A stretch of DNA of 64,000 nucleotides. Source: Lichenicoccus roseus. Its GTDB lineage: Bacteria; Pseudomonadota; Alphaproteobacteria; Acetobacterales; Acetobacteraceae. How positions within the stretch are numbered: position 1 is the stretch's first letter; every line of letters begins with the position of its first letter. The notes beneath the pieces are model-generated. The model had not been told where the DNA came from and did not search any database. It was given only the letters and a program-made list of their open reading frames with translations. Below, piece after piece: positions 16,029 through 25,079 of this stretch. Both the position numbers and the translations under genes were made by a program. The stretch is taken from contig NZ_VCDI01000004.1 of assembly GCF_005844085.1 (NCBI RefSeq), positions 310,001 to 374,000 of the forward strand, given 5' to 3'.

Positions 16029-17192
16029 CTACCGGGCCGCTGCGGCATCGGTGCCGGCGCCGTCGCGGGCGGCAGCGGCCACCCCGGGTGCCGGCAGGAT
16101 GCGCTGCAGGGTCAGCACGATGCGCCGGTTCGACGGCGACAGCGGGTCGGCCGGCAGCAGCAGGCCGTGATCGGCATAGCCGGTGACGTTGCTCAGCCTG
16201 CTCTCGGAGAGGCCGCCCCCGACCAGCACGTTGCGGGCCGCATCGGCGCGTCCCGACGACAGGCTCCAGTTGGACACCTGCCCGGCGCGGTAGACGCCGG
16301 CATCGGTGTAGCCGCCAATCGAGACCATCTGCGGCAGCTTGGCGATGAACGGGGCGACGAGACGCAGCAGCTGCTGAGCCCGCTCGTTCGGCACCATCGA
16401 GCCGGTGGCGAACATCGGCTGACGCTCGGAGTCCATGATCTGGATGCGCAGCCCTTCCGGCGTCACGTCGACCGACATCTGCCCGGCGAAGGCCCGCAGC
16501 GACGCATCGTTCGCGACCGCCGCCCGCATCGCCTCTGCCGCATCATGCAGCGTCGCGGCTTCGGCCTGTGCCGCCGCCTGGCCATCGCCTTGGCCGGCAT
16601 CGAGGGTTGTTCGGCTACCCGTATCGCCCTTGGCCAGCCCGCCAGGCGGCCCATCGCTCCCGGCGACCGCCTTGCCACTTGCGGTCGACGTGGCGAGCTT
16701 GCTGTCCTTCGCTCCGGGTGGCGGACCAGCCGGCGACGGCGGCGCGGACACGTAGGTGGCGTTCGGCCCGACGCCGAGCGGACCGGGCTTGGCTTCCGAC
16801 GCGGTGCCGGTGTCGGGATCGCCATCGTTCTCCGGGGTCTGCTTGTCGGCGTGCGCCGACAGGGTCGCAAGCTGCGGCGGCCCCTGATCGATGAGCTGCG
16901 CGCCGTCCGCGACCGGAGAGGCGCCGCCCGGCACCATGCCGGTGCCGGAGAAGCCGTTCTCGACCTTGGCCATCGGGCTGAAATAAGCGGCGATGCCGCG
17001 GCGCTGGTCCTGCGTGGTGGCGTTGATCAGCCACATCAGCAGGAAGAAGGCCATCATGGCGGTTACGAAATCCGCGTAGGCGACCTTCCAGGCGCCGCCG
17101 TGATGGCCGCCCTCCACGATCTCCTCGCGACGGATGATGACGTTGCCGCCACCGCGTGCAGCGTTCTTGCCGTTGCTTCGTCCGCCCGCCAT
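16029..17192 (-). CDS. motB: Flagellar motor protein MotB
   Basis: A 387-residue MotB. A short cytoplasmic tail precedes one membrane helix with the proton-binding aspartate at Asp41 (AYADFVTAMMAFFLLMW). A long Pro/Gly/Thr-rich linker (about residues 110-210) leads to an OmpA-like peptidoglycan-binding domain with IGGYTDAGVY and SPSNRRIVLTLQR near the C-terminus. The linker is longer than in the E. coli protein. The gene precedes motA; no other flagellar genes are in the window. Confidence 0.95.
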   Translation of the reverse strand: MAGGRSNGKNAARGGGNVIIRREEIVEGGHHGGAWKVAYADFVTAMMAFFLLMWLINATTQDQRRGIAAYFSPMAKVENGFSGTGMVPGGASPVADGAQLIDQGPPQLATLSAHADKQTPENDGDPDTGTASEAKPGPLGVGPNATYVSAPPSPAGPPPGAKDSKLATSTASGKAVAGSDGPPGGLAKGDTGSRTTLDAGQGDGQAAAQAEAATLHDAAEAMRAAVANDASLRAFAGQMSVDVTPEGLRIQIMDSERQPMFATGSMVPNERAQQLLRLVAPFIAKLPQMVSIGGYTDAGVYRAGQVSNWSLSSGRADAARNVLVGGGLSESRLSNVTGYADHGLLLPADPLSPSNRRIVLTLQRILPAPGVAAAARDGAGTDAAAAR

Positions 17193-17260
17193 CTGTGCCG
17201 CCTCCGTTGCGACCCATGCGGGGCCTGGAGGCAGAGTGCCTGAGGGGAGTTAAGCCGGCG

Positions 17261-18742
17261 TTAGCGGCGCGACGGAACCGGCAGCAGCGCCAGTTCGGTT
17301 CCGAGGTTGGCCGGCAATCCCGGGCGCAGGGTGACCCGGTAGAGGGTGTAACGCTCCGCCAGCCGCCCGGGGCGACCGCGATCAAGGGTCGCCAGCCGCC
17401 CGACATCGCTGAACAGCAGCGGGTCCGGCGCGTCCTTCCGCTTCGTGCTGCGCACCAGCAGCATGCGCACGCTGCCCAGCGCCGGATGCGGCAGCGTGAA
17501 CAGGCGCCAGCGTGGCTCGGCCGCAAGCACCGCATGGCCGGTGCCGGCGAAGGCGAGTTCGCTGGCCAGGCCGTATTCGTCGGCGACCAGCGGCACCCCT
17601 GGTCCGGCGATGGCGGCGGCCCGTGCTGCGAGGGCCGGCCAGCCAGCCAGCCGCATCAGCGTCACGTCGAGCGGGCGCGGCAATGGCAGCGGCGCCGCGA
17701 CCGACTGCAGGTAGACCAGGCCGGTCAGGGCGAACCCGAGCATCGCGCCGGCTCGGCCCCAGCGCCGGGCAATCGGGGCGGCCGCGATCGCGCAGGCCGG
17801 GTAGAGCAGGCCGGGCCAGTTCGCCTGCACCCGGTCCCCGAAGGCGTGCTGTACGAAAACCAACGCCGCCGGCAGGGTGACCGCAACGAGCAGCGTCTCC
17901 CCGGGGCCTGCGGCGCGGCGGGCAAGCCGACCGATCCCGCACACCAGCAGCACGAAGATGATCGGCGTCGCGAGCCCGGCCTGGCCGCCTACCAATTCGG
18001 CGAGGTAGCGGACCGCGCGGGCCGGATGCCAGTCACCGGTCCGGCCGCCCTGCCTGATGAAGCTGGCCCAGGCATGCGCCGCATTCCACTCCAGCACCGG
18101 CGCGAACAGCAGCAGCGCCAGCGCGGCGGCGAGCCAGGGCCAGGGCGTAAACAGCCAGCGCCGCCCGGCTGCAGTCAGCAGCAGCCAGAGCGGCAGGCCG
18201 GCGGCGGTCAGCAGGGCAGTGTACTTGCTGTCCATCGCCAGCCCGATCGCGACACCTGCCGCCAGCCACCAGGCGCCGCGCCCGGTGGCAATGACCCGCC
18301 CGAATGCCGCGAGCGCCGCGGTCCAGAAGAACAGCAGCGGGGTGTCCGGCGTCATGGTGACCGCGCCGACGCCCAGCAGCAGGGTCGCGTTCAGCAGGAT
18401 GGCCGCGCGGATCGCCACCGCAGCAGGCGTCGCCAGCAGGTCGCGGCAGGCACCGGCCAGCAGCAGCGTGCCGAGGGTCGCCGCAAGCGGTGCAAGCAGC
18501 CTGATGCCGAGCGCCGTGTCGCCGCAGAGGAAGGTCCCGGCGGCGATCCACAGCGCCGTCATCGGTGGATGGTCGAGGTAACCCGGCGCCAGCGCGTGCG
18601 ACCAGGTCCAGTAGTACGCCTCGTCGGCAGACACCGGCGACCATGCGGCGACCAGCAGGCGCAGGAAGGTCAACGCCGCCAGGAGCGACCACACCAGGAG
18701 TGGCGATCCCAGGGGTGCAAACCAGCGACGTTCGCCAGCCAT
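17261..18742 (-). CDS. Membrane glycosyltransferase, GT39/ArnT-like
   Basis: A 493-residue GT-C enzyme with about ten or more membrane segments. The catalytic first periplasmic loop shows SADEAYYWTW, the acidic DE pair of the PMT/ArnT family, and LDHPPM follows in the same loop. These enzymes transfer a sugar from a polyprenyl phosphate donor on the periplasmic side, for example aminoarabinose or mannose onto lipid A or other acceptors. The gene for a polyprenyl-phosphate sugar synthase-like protein lies 14 bases upstream in the same operon and plausibly supplies the donor. Confidence 0.88.
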   Translation of the reverse strand: MAGERRWFAPLGSPLLVWSLLAALTFLRLLVAAWSPVSADEAYYWTWSHALAPGYLDHPPMTALWIAAGTFLCGDTALGIRLLAPLAATLGTLLLAGACRDLLATPAAVAIRAAILLNATLLLGVGAVTMTPDTPLLFFWTAALAAFGRVIATGRGAWWLAAGVAIGLAMDSKYTALLTAAGLPLWLLLTAAGRRWLFTPWPWLAAALALLLFAPVLEWNAAHAWASFIRQGGRTGDWHPARAVRYLAELVGGQAGLATPIIFVLLVCGIGRLARRAAGPGETLLVAVTLPAALVFVQHAFGDRVQANWPGLLYPACAIAAAPIARRWGRAGAMLGFALTGLVYLQSVAAPLPLPRPLDVTLMRLAGWPALAARAAAIAGPGVPLVADEYGLASELAFAGTGHAVLAAEPRWRLFTLPHPALGSVRMLLVRSTKRKDAPDPLLFSDVGRLATLDRGRPGRLAERYTLYRVTLRPGLPANLGTELALLPVPSRR

Positions 18743-18756
18743 GGGCGCAGGCGGCC

Positions 18757-19887
18757 CTATTTACGGCGCCAGACCAGCGTCGACGACACTGCGTAGTTCC
18801 ACACCACGCCGATGACCGCGCCGGCGGCGGAGGCCGGGCCCCAGCCACGATGGGCGATGAACAGGGCCCTCGCGATGCCGACATTGGCAAGAGCGCCAGC
18901 CGAGCAGACGACGATGAAGAACAGCAGGCCGAGCCAGAACCGCGCTCCGGTGAGACGGCGATCGCGATAGGTCAGCGAGTTGTCCAGGGCGAAATTGACC
19001 AGGATGGCGACGAGCGTGCCGGTGAGCTGCGCCTTGGAGAAGCTCAGTCCGCCGTAGCGCGCGAGATCCAGCACCAGGATATTGACCGCGACCCCGGTGG
19101 CGCCCACCACGGCGAAGGCGATGAACCGCGTGGGCAGCAGGCCGCCCACCGCCTTGTCGAGCAGCATCGCGATGAACTGGACCAGCACCAGGGCGTCCAG
19201 CTTGCTCTCGCCGGCGGCGCGCTGCTTGAAGTGGCACGGGATCTCGACCACCCGTGGCGGCGTACGCGCGCTCAGGATCAGGTCGAGCAGGATCTTGAAG
19301 CCCTTGGCGCTCAGGCGCGGCGTGACTTCGTCGAAATAGTCGCGGCGGCAGGCAAAATAGCCGCTCATCGGGTCGCCGAGTCGCACCGGCAGCATTGCCT
19401 GCGCCATGCGTATCCCGCCATCCGACAGCCGGTGCCGCCAGGCATTGCTCAGCCCGTCATTGTCGCCGCCGGCAACATGGCGGCTGCCCACGGCGATGTC
19501 GCAACTGCCGGAACGTACCGCCTGCAGCATCGGCGCCAGGCGCGTCTCGTCATGCTGCAGGTCGCCATCCATGACCGCGACGAACTCGGCCGAGGACGCC
19601 ATCACCCCCTCGATCACCGCCGAGGACAGGCCGCGCCGCCCGACCCGGCGCAGGCCGCGCACCCGGGTGTCCTGCGCCGCCAGCGTGCGGATCTCGGTGG
19701 TGGTGCCGTCCGGGCTGTCGTCATCGACGAAGATGACCTCCCAGGCGCCGCGCAGGGTCGGATCGAGGGCTGCCTCGAGCGCGGCAACCAGCGGGCGGAC
19801 GTTCGCGCGCTCCTTGTAGCAAGGCACCACGATGCTGAGGATCGGCGCGGTGGCGACCATGGCCGGGCGATCAAGGGTGGTCGACAT
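18757..19887 (-). CDS. Polyprenyl-phosphate glycosyltransferase fused to GtrA domain
   Basis: A 376-residue two-domain protein. The N-terminal half is a family 2 glycosyltransferase like dolichol-phosphate mannose synthase: SIVVPCYKERANVRPL, FVDDDSPDGT, MDGDLQHD and the GDPMSGYFACRR segment. The C-terminal 130 residues are a GtrA-like four-helix membrane domain (FIAFAVVGATGVAVN, TYRDRR, WNYAVSSTLVWRRK). It would make a polyprenyl-phosphate sugar and perhaps flip it for the GT39 enzyme that follows. The start at 19887 has GGGAGGA eight bases upstream. The Lrp gene ends three bases before this start. Confidence 0.92.
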   Translation of the reverse strand: MSTTLDRPAMVATAPILSIVVPCYKERANVRPLVAALEAALDPTLRGAWEVIFVDDDSPDGTTTEIRTLAAQDTRVRGLRRVGRRGLSSAVIEGVMASSAEFVAVMDGDLQHDETRLAPMLQAVRSGSCDIAVGSRHVAGGDNDGLSNAWRHRLSDGGIRMAQAMLPVRLGDPMSGYFACRRDYFDEVTPRLSAKGFKILLDLILSARTPPRVVEIPCHFKQRAAGESKLDALVLVQFIAMLLDKAVGGLLPTRFIAFAVVGATGVAVNILVLDLARYGGLSFSKAQLTGTLVAILVNFALDNSLTYRDRRLTGARFWLGLLFFIVVCSAGALANVGIARALFIAHRGWGPASAAGAVIGVVWNYAVSSTLVWRRK

Positions 19888-19889
19888 GT

Positions 19890-20378
19890 CTATGTCCTCC
19901 CGGCCGGCCGGTCCGGAGGCTCGACCGGCACGCCGACCAGGTTGCGGCTGGTGCGGATTGTCTGCAGCGTCTGCACCCGGCTGACGTGCACGGCCTCGGT
20001 GAGCCGGCGGGTGAGCTGGTTCTCGTGGACGGTGTCGCGCGCGACCAGTCGGAGCAGGAAGTCGCCGCCGCCGCGGATCATGTGGCACTCGCGCACCTCG
20101 GGCCATTCCGCGACCATGGCCTCGAAGCCGGCGAGTACGGCGTCCTTCTGGCTGTCCAGGCCGATCAGGGCGAAGAAGGTGATCGCCCAGCCGAGCAGCT
20201 GCGGATCGCTATCGCCATGGTAGCCCCGGATGACCCCGAGTTCCTCAAGCCGGCGCACCCGGCGCAGGCAGGGGGGCGCCGAGATGCCGGCACGCCGGGC
20301 CAATTCAACGTTGGTGATGCGGCCGTCCTCCTGCAGTTCGGCCACGATACGCCGGTCGATCGCATCGAGCTCGGTCAC
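19890..20378 (-). CDS. Lrp/AsnC-family transcriptional regulator
   Basis: About 162 residues from GTG 20378. The N-terminal winged helix-turn-helix reads LDAIDRRIVAELQEDGRITN then VELARRAGISAPPCLRRVRRLEELGVI, diagnostic of the family. The C-terminal half is the RAM ligand-binding and oligomerisation domain (HMIRGGGDFLLRLVARD). It senses amino acids in most relatives. It is divergent from trxB across a 238-base gap and is followed directly by the glycosyltransferase genes. A longer in-frame N-terminal extension exists but contains no Lrp sequence. Confidence 0.92.
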   Translation of the reverse strand: MTELDAIDRRIVAELQEDGRITNVELARRAGISAPPCLRRVRRLEELGVIRGYHGDSDPQLLGWAITFFALIGLDSQKDAVLAGFEAMVAEWPEVRECHMIRGGGDFLLRLVARDTVHENQLTRRLTEAVHVSRVQTLQTIRTSRNLVGVPVEPPDRPAGRT

Positions 20379-20616
20379 GATCGTATGGACTTTGTAACGA
20401 AAAAACACGGCATGGACGGCTCTGGCTGGCGAAGGCGTGTGGGCGGCGGGGGGTGCGACATCGGCACCAAGCATATAAGGCAGCAGCCCGGAAACGCCAC
20501 AAAGCCGCTTCGCGACAGCCTGTTCGGCCGGCATCTTGCTTGCACAGCATGGAATCCCACCGATATCCTCGACCCCACGGGTGCGCCCTGGGGCCGCAAG
20601 GGAGTTCAGAGCGACC

Positions 20617-21600
20617 ATGAGTGAGACCATCTCGACCGACGTCCTGGTCATCGGCGCCGGTCCGGCCGGATACACGGCGGCGATCTATGCGGCGCGCGCC
20701 AATCTCCGCCCGGTGCTGGTGGCAGGGCTGCAGCCGGGTGGCCAGCTGATGATCACCACCGACGTCGAGAACTATCCAGGGTTCGCCGAGGCGGTCCAGG
20801 GCCCCTGGCTGATGGAGCAGATGGCGCAGCAGGCCGAGCATGTCGGCACCCGCATGATCCACGACCTGATCATGCAGGCCGATCTGGCTGCCCCGCGCGC
20901 GCCGGGCGAGCCGTTCCGGCTGGTCGGCGACTCGGGCGACATCTACCTCGCCGGCAGCGTCATCATCGCCACCGGCGCCCAGGCGCGCTGGCTCGGGTTG
21001 CCGTCCGAGAAGAAGCTGCAGGGTGCGGGCGTATCGGCCTGCGCCACCTGCGACGGCTTCTTCTATCGCGGCCGCCGGGTGGCGGTGGTCGGCGGCGGCA
21101 ACACCGCGGTCGAGGAGGCGCTCTACCTCACCCACCATGCCGACCACGTCACCCTGGTGCATCGCCGCGACCGGCTGCGCGCCGAGCGCATCCTGCAAGA
21201 CCGGCTGTTCGCGCATTCGAAGGTCTCGGTGGTCTGGAACAGCGTGGTCGAGGACATCACCGAGACCGGCAGCCCGCCGGTGGTAGGCGGGATCGTGCTG
21301 CGCGACGTCGCGACCGACCAGAGCCGCGAGCTGGCGGTGGACGGCGTATTCGTCGCCATCGGCCACACGCCGAACACCTCGGTGTTCCGCGGCCAGGTCG
21401 AGCTCGACGAGGAGGGCTACGTCGTCACCAGGCCAGGCTCCACACAGACCTCGCTGCCCGGCGTGTTCGCCGCCGGCGACGTGCAGGACAAGATCTTTCG
21501 CCAGGCGGTGACGGCGGCCGGTACCGGCTGCATGGCGGCGCTGGAAGCGGAACGCTACCTTGCGGAAATTCATCCGGCGCAGGCCCTCGCCGCCGAGTGA
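20617..21600 (+). CDS. trxB: Thioredoxin reductase
   Basis: A 327-residue low-molecular-weight thioredoxin reductase. It has the FAD-binding GAGPAGYTAAIYAARA, the redox disulfide CATC at Cys142/Cys145, the NADPH-binding GGGNTAVEEAL with HRRDRLRAE selecting NADPH, and the C-terminal FAD motif GVFAAGDVQD. It transfers electrons from NADPH to thioredoxin, which in turn would serve enzymes such as MsrC and peroxiredoxins encoded nearby. The ATG at 20617 matches the family N-terminus; the frame is open upstream. Its divergent neighbour is an Lrp regulator. Confidence 0.97.
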   Translation: MSETISTDVLVIGAGPAGYTAAIYAARANLRPVLVAGLQPGGQLMITTDVENYPGFAEAVQGPWLMEQMAQQAEHVGTRMIHDLIMQADLAAPRAPGEPFRLVGDSGDIYLAGSVIIATGAQARWLGLPSEKKLQGAGVSACATCDGFFYRGRRVAVVGGGNTAVEEALYLTHHADHVTLVHRRDRLRAERILQDRLFAHSKVSVVWNSVVEDITETGSPPVVGGIVLRDVATDQSRELAVDGVFVAIGHTPNTSVFRGQVELDEEGYVVTRPGSTQTSLPGVFAAGDVQDKIFRQAVTAAGTGCMAALEAERYLAEIHPAQALAAE

Positions 21601-21670
21601 CGGCATGGGTATGAGAACAGGCCGATGATGGCGGCGCTGCGTTGAAGCTTGGCAGGGTGGGCGGGACAGC

Positions 21671-22561
21671 ATGAGCATGGATTGGGACAAGCTCCGCATC
21701 TTCCATGCCGTGGCCGAGGCCGGCAGCTTCACCCATGCCGGGGACGTGCTCAATCTCAGCCAGTCCGCGGTCTCGCGACAGATCTCGGCGCTGGAGGAGG
21801 CGCTGCAGGTGCCGCTGTTCCACCGTCATGCGCGCGGGTTGATCCTGACCGAGCAGGGCGAGGCGATGAACCGCACCGTCCGCGAGGTGTTCGCCAAGCT
21901 GGCGATGACCGAGGCGCTGCTCACCGAGAGCAAGGAGAAGGCGGCCGGACGGCTGAAGGTCACCACCACCACCGGCTTCGGCGGCACCTGGCTGACGCCA
22001 CGGCTGCCCGCCTTCCTCGAGGCCCACCCCGACATCACCATCACGCTGATCCTGGAGGATGGCGACCTCGATCTCGGGATGCGCGAGGCGGACGTCGCCA
22101 TACGCATGCATCCTCCCCGGCAGCCCGACCTGGTGCAGCGCCATCTCGCCGACATCCACCTTCCGGTCTGCGCGGCGCAGTCCTATCTCGACCGCAGCGG
22201 CACGCCGAATACCATCGAGGAACTCGACAACCATCGGCTGGTGCTGTTCGGCAGCTATCATCCACCCTCGCCGGACATCAACTGGATCGCCAGCGCCGGC
22301 CGGCCGAACGGCTCCAAGCGGCTGTCGACGCTGGAGGTCAACAACCTGGCCGCGATGGCCGACGCGATCGAGGCGGGGCTCGGGATCGGCACCCTGCCGC
22401 ACTACATGCTGAACGATCGGCCCGGCCTCAAGAAGATCCTTACCGGGGTGAAGTCGCCGGTAATCGAGGCCTACTTCGTCTATCCGGAAGAGCTGCGTAC
22501 CTCGAAGCGTGTCGCGGTGTTCCGAGATTTCCTGCTCTCGGAGATGGCCGCGCGAAGCTGA
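21671..22561 (+). CDS. LysR-family transcriptional regulator
   Basis: A 296-residue LysR regulator. The N-terminal helix-turn-helix is classic: LRIFHAVAEAGSFTHAGDVL then SQSAVSRQISALEEALQVPL. The C-terminal effector-binding domain follows a linker helix rich in Glu and Lys (about residues 70-95). It lies 70 bases after trxB on the same strand, an arrangement often kept in Acetobacteraceae, so it may respond to redox stress; no inducer can be named. ATG 21671 or 21677 could be the start. Confidence 0.93.
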   Translation: MSMDWDKLRIFHAVAEAGSFTHAGDVLNLSQSAVSRQISALEEALQVPLFHRHARGLILTEQGEAMNRTVREVFAKLAMTEALLTESKEKAAGRLKVTTTTGFGGTWLTPRLPAFLEAHPDITITLILEDGDLDLGMREADVAIRMHPPRQPDLVQRHLADIHLPVCAAQSYLDRSGTPNTIEELDNHRLVLFGSYHPPSPDINWIASAGRPNGSKRLSTLEVNNLAAMADAIEAGLGIGTLPHYMLNDRPGLKKILTGVKSPVIEAYFVYPEELRTSKRVAVFRDFLLSEMAARS

Positions 22562-22733
22562 CGCGCGCGACGGCGTTGCGACTTTTCGTCAGGTGAAATA
22601 GCGACGGGTTTCCGACCGGCCTCCGTTCAAGGAGGACCAGGAAGGAGATCGTCATGCATTCCACCACCATGCCGCGCTGCCGCTGATGACAGCCGGCGCG
22701 CGGGAAGTGCGCAACCGCAAGAAGCACCCGACG

Positions 22734-23117
22734 ATGTCGGCAGTTTTTTTCCGAAGGCAAACAGGCCTGTCAGCACGCAGGATCTTCGGGTTGGTGGCCG
22801 CGTGCCTGGTGGCCGCGGCGCCGCTCTCGGCAGTGTTCGCGCAGGACACGCCGCCAACCGCCTCGTCACCGGCGCTACACGCACATCGCCTGCAGGAACG
22901 GTTCGATGCGGCGAACACGACGCATGACGGCCACCTTACGCTGTTGCAGGCGCAGGATGGCGACTTGCGCATGGTCGCAAATCATTTCGATGACATCGAT
23001 ATTGGACATAAGGGCTACGTCACCCTGAATGACGTCCGGCACTACGCTCAGGTACGGCGTGCAGCGCGGCGTGATCTCGCGAACGGCGCGTCGCCGGCCC
23101 TGCAGGGACAACGATGA
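22734..23117 (+). CDS. Secreted EF-hand-like protein
   Basis: A 127-residue exported protein. The signal peptide has a basic N-region (FFRRQTGLSARR) and ends near VFAQD. Two EF-hand-like loops follow: FDAANTTHDGHLTLLQAQ and FDDIDIGHKGYVTLNDVR. Both keep the central Gly and hydrophobic position, but several metal-binding Asp/Glu positions are replaced, so calcium binding may be weak. An earlier ATG at 22686 adds a poor leader. The stop overlaps the start of a 46-residue lipoprotein gene (ATGA), suggesting an operon of small envelope proteins. Confidence 0.75.
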   Translation: MSAVFFRRQTGLSARRIFGLVAACLVAAAPLSAVFAQDTPPTASSPALHAHRLQERFDAANTTHDGHLTLLQAQDGDLRMVANHFDDIDIGHKGYVTLNDVRHYAQVRRAARRDLANGASPALQGQR

Positions 23118-23254
23118 TGGCCGGGCATGGCACCCGTCTCCGCTGCATCGCCGGTGTCGCCTTGCTGGTTGCGTCCCTCGGCGGATGCGCCTGCCGCCCT
23201 GGCCGTATCGTGCCCCATGGCGGCGTCGATCCGGGACGCTGCCGGATCTGGTGA
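23114..23254 (+). CDS. Small putative lipoprotein (46 aa)
   Basis: A 46-codon gene whose ATG overlaps the stop of the EF-hand gene. It has a basic start (GTRLR), a hydrophobic core (CIAGVALLVASLGG) and a lipobox LGGC at residues 22-25, then only 21 mature residues containing Pro, Gly, His and two further Cys. The pattern fits a tiny outer-membrane or periplasmic lipoprotein. No homologous family comes to mind. ATG 23117 is an alternative start one codon later. Confidence 0.55.
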   Translation: MMAGHGTRLRCIAGVALLVASLGGCACRPGRIVPHGGVDPGRCRIW

Positions 23255-23264
23255 GGGCACCGTT

Positions 23265-23492
23265 ATGAGAAAATTCATCACGCACCTGCATGATGGCGTC
23301 GTGGCGACCGTCATGGCCATCACGTCGATCACCCCGCTCATCCCGGCGCCCGCCACTGCCTGGGGTTGGCACGATGGCTGGCGTCGGAGCTGGGGATGGC
23401 ATGCCGGCTATCGCTGGCACCCGGGCCTTGGCTGGGCGCCCCCCGGCCCGGTGGTACGGGCGGCGGCGGCGGTCGTTGTTGGCCCGGTCTGA
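23265..23492 (+). CDS. Small secreted Trp/Gly/His-rich protein
   Basis: A 75-residue protein with an N-terminal export signal (MRKFITHLHDGVVATVMAIT, cleavage near ATA) and a mature part built of aromatic, glycine and histidine residues (WGWHDGWRRSWGWHAGYRWH). Short proteins of this composition are common in the Acetobacteraceae envelope; the His and Trp content suggests metal binding or a structural role, but nothing is proven. It starts ten bases after the lipoprotein stop, likely in the same operon. Confidence 0.6.
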   Translation: MRKFITHLHDGVVATVMAITSITPLIPAPATAWGWHDGWRRSWGWHAGYRWHPGLGWAPPGPVVRAAAAVVVGPV

Positions 23493-23580
23493 ATAGGATC
23501 ACACCGGAACGGTCCGCACCAAGTCCCGGGCCACCGGGGCTGATACGCAGTTTTGCCGACCTCGCACGGAGTTTGCCGTC

Positions 23581-23655
23581 ATGCGCATCTGCGCCAGCCT
23601 GCTTCTGCTCGCCTGCCTCTGGGCGCCCGGCCACTATGTGCTGCGTCCTGCCTGA
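23581..23655 (+). CDS. Possible 24-residue peptide
   Basis: A 24-codon frame, MRICASLLLLACLWAPGHYV then LRPA, just before the DUF1800 gene. It has a lipobox-like LLAC but almost no mature sequence. It may be a leader peptide, a decayed lipoprotein gene, or chance. Confidence 0.2.
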   Translation: MRICASLLLLACLWAPGHYVLRPA

Positions 23656-23662
23656 GCAGGCG

Positions 23663-25075
23663 ATGACCGCACGCCCCCTCTCCGCCGCCGCGATCGCCCT
23701 CAACCGCTTCGGGCTGGGGGCATGCCCGGGCGACGACCAGCCCATGGAAGCACGGCGCTGGCTGCTCGAGCAGTTCAGGGATTTCGAGATCCGTCCGGCG
23801 GGAATGGCCACGCTCGCGGATGCCGGCATCGTCGTGCAGCGATATCGCGCACAGCAGCGCGCGCTCAAGCAGGCCGCGGGTGCCGCTCCAGGAACCCTGG
23901 AAGCCAGCCTGAAGCCGATCCGCGAGGCGTACATGCAGACCACGCGTGCGCTGTATCGCGATGCGGTCCAGGCCCGCGCCCAAAGCGCATTGACTACGGC
24001 CGCGCCGTTCGTCGAACGCATGGTGCATTTCTGGTCGAACCATTTCTGCATCTCGACAGACAATCCGGAGCTTGCCGCCTATGCGGGCAGCTTCGAGCGC
24101 GACGCCATCCGGCCGCACGTGCTCGGCCGCTTCTCCGACATGCTGCTGGCCGTCGAGCAGCATCCGGCGATGCTGATCTATCTCAACCAGATCGCCTCGA
24201 TCGGACCGGACAGCCCGGCTGCGCTGAAGGCGGAACAACGCGAGCCTGGACGGCGGCTCGGCCTGAACGAGAATCTCGGACGCGAGATCATGGAGTTGCA
24301 CACGCTTGGCGTGCGGTCGGGCTACAGCCAGGCCGACGTCACCGAATTCGCCCGCGCGTTGACCGGCTGGACCATCGATGGCCTTGGACGTGGCCATGAC
24401 CGCGAGGGCGATCCGGATGCGTTCGCCTTCCGGCCGATGCAGCATGAGCCGGGTCCGCGCCGGGTCATGGGCCACACCTACGACCAGGCCGGCGAGGACC
24501 AGGCGACCGCCGTGCTGCTCGACCTTGCCAGGTCGCCCGCCACCGCCAGCCATGTCGCCACCAAGCTCGGGCGTCATTTCGCCGGCGACACGCCGCCGCC
24601 GCGTCTGGTGGCGCGGCTCGCACAGGAGTTCGAGCGGAGCGGCGGCGACCTGCCGAGCCTCTACCGGGTATTGATCCTGTCCCCCGAGCCCTGGGCCGCC
24701 ACGCCGCTGAAGTTCAAGACGCCCTGGGAATGGACCATCTCGGCTCTACGCGGGATGGACCAGACCGGGCCCGGTCAGTTGCAGCTGGCCGGCGTGCAGT
24801 CGGCGCTCGGCCAGCCGGTGTGGAAGCCGGGCTCCCCGGCCGGATGGGACGACACCGCCGCAAGCTGGGCGGCGCCGGATGCGCTGCTGCGCCGGGTGGA
24901 GTTCGCATCGCGGCTGGCAGCGCCCTTCGGCGACCGCATCGATGCCCGCGTGATCGGCGCACGTGTCATGCCCGCCTCGCTCTCGGAAGCCACCGCCGAG
25001 CAGGTCAGGCGGTCCGAGAGCCCCGCCAGTGCGCTGGCGCTGCTGCTCGTCTCGCCCGATTTCCTCAGGAGATAG
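23663..25075 (+). CDS. DUF1800 family protein
   Basis: A 470-residue DUF1800 protein. Visible family features are the early RFGLGACPGDD, FVERMVHFWSNHFCIS, the region NENLGREIMELHTLGV, VTEFARALTGWTI, and the late KFKTPWEWTISALRG. DUF1800 proteins are almost always paired with a DUF1501 protein, as here; their biochemical role is not established, though they are thought to act at the cell envelope. ATG 23663 starts directly before the conserved segment. The DUF1501 gene begins five bases after the stop. Confidence 0.93.
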   Translation: MTARPLSAAAIALNRFGLGACPGDDQPMEARRWLLEQFRDFEIRPAGMATLADAGIVVQRYRAQQRALKQAAGAAPGTLEASLKPIREAYMQTTRALYRDAVQARAQSALTTAAPFVERMVHFWSNHFCISTDNPELAAYAGSFERDAIRPHVLGRFSDMLLAVEQHPAMLIYLNQIASIGPDSPAALKAEQREPGRRLGLNENLGREIMELHTLGVRSGYSQADVTEFARALTGWTIDGLGRGHDREGDPDAFAFRPMQHEPGPRRVMGHTYDQAGEDQATAVLLDLARSPATASHVATKLGRHFAGDTPPPRLVARLAQEFERSGGDLPSLYRVLILSPEPWAATPLKFKTPWEWTISALRGMDQTGPGQLQLAGVQSALGQPVWKPGSPAGWDDTAASWAAPDALLRRVEFASRLAAPFGDRIDARVIGARVMPASLSEATAEQVRRSESPASALALLLVSPDFLRR

Positions 25076-25079
25076 GCCG

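Noticed and set aside
15267-17243. A 658-codon plus-strand frame opposite motA and motB
   Set aside because: It is the antisense shadow of the stator genes, rich in Arg, Gln and His as expected from GC-rich complement frames.
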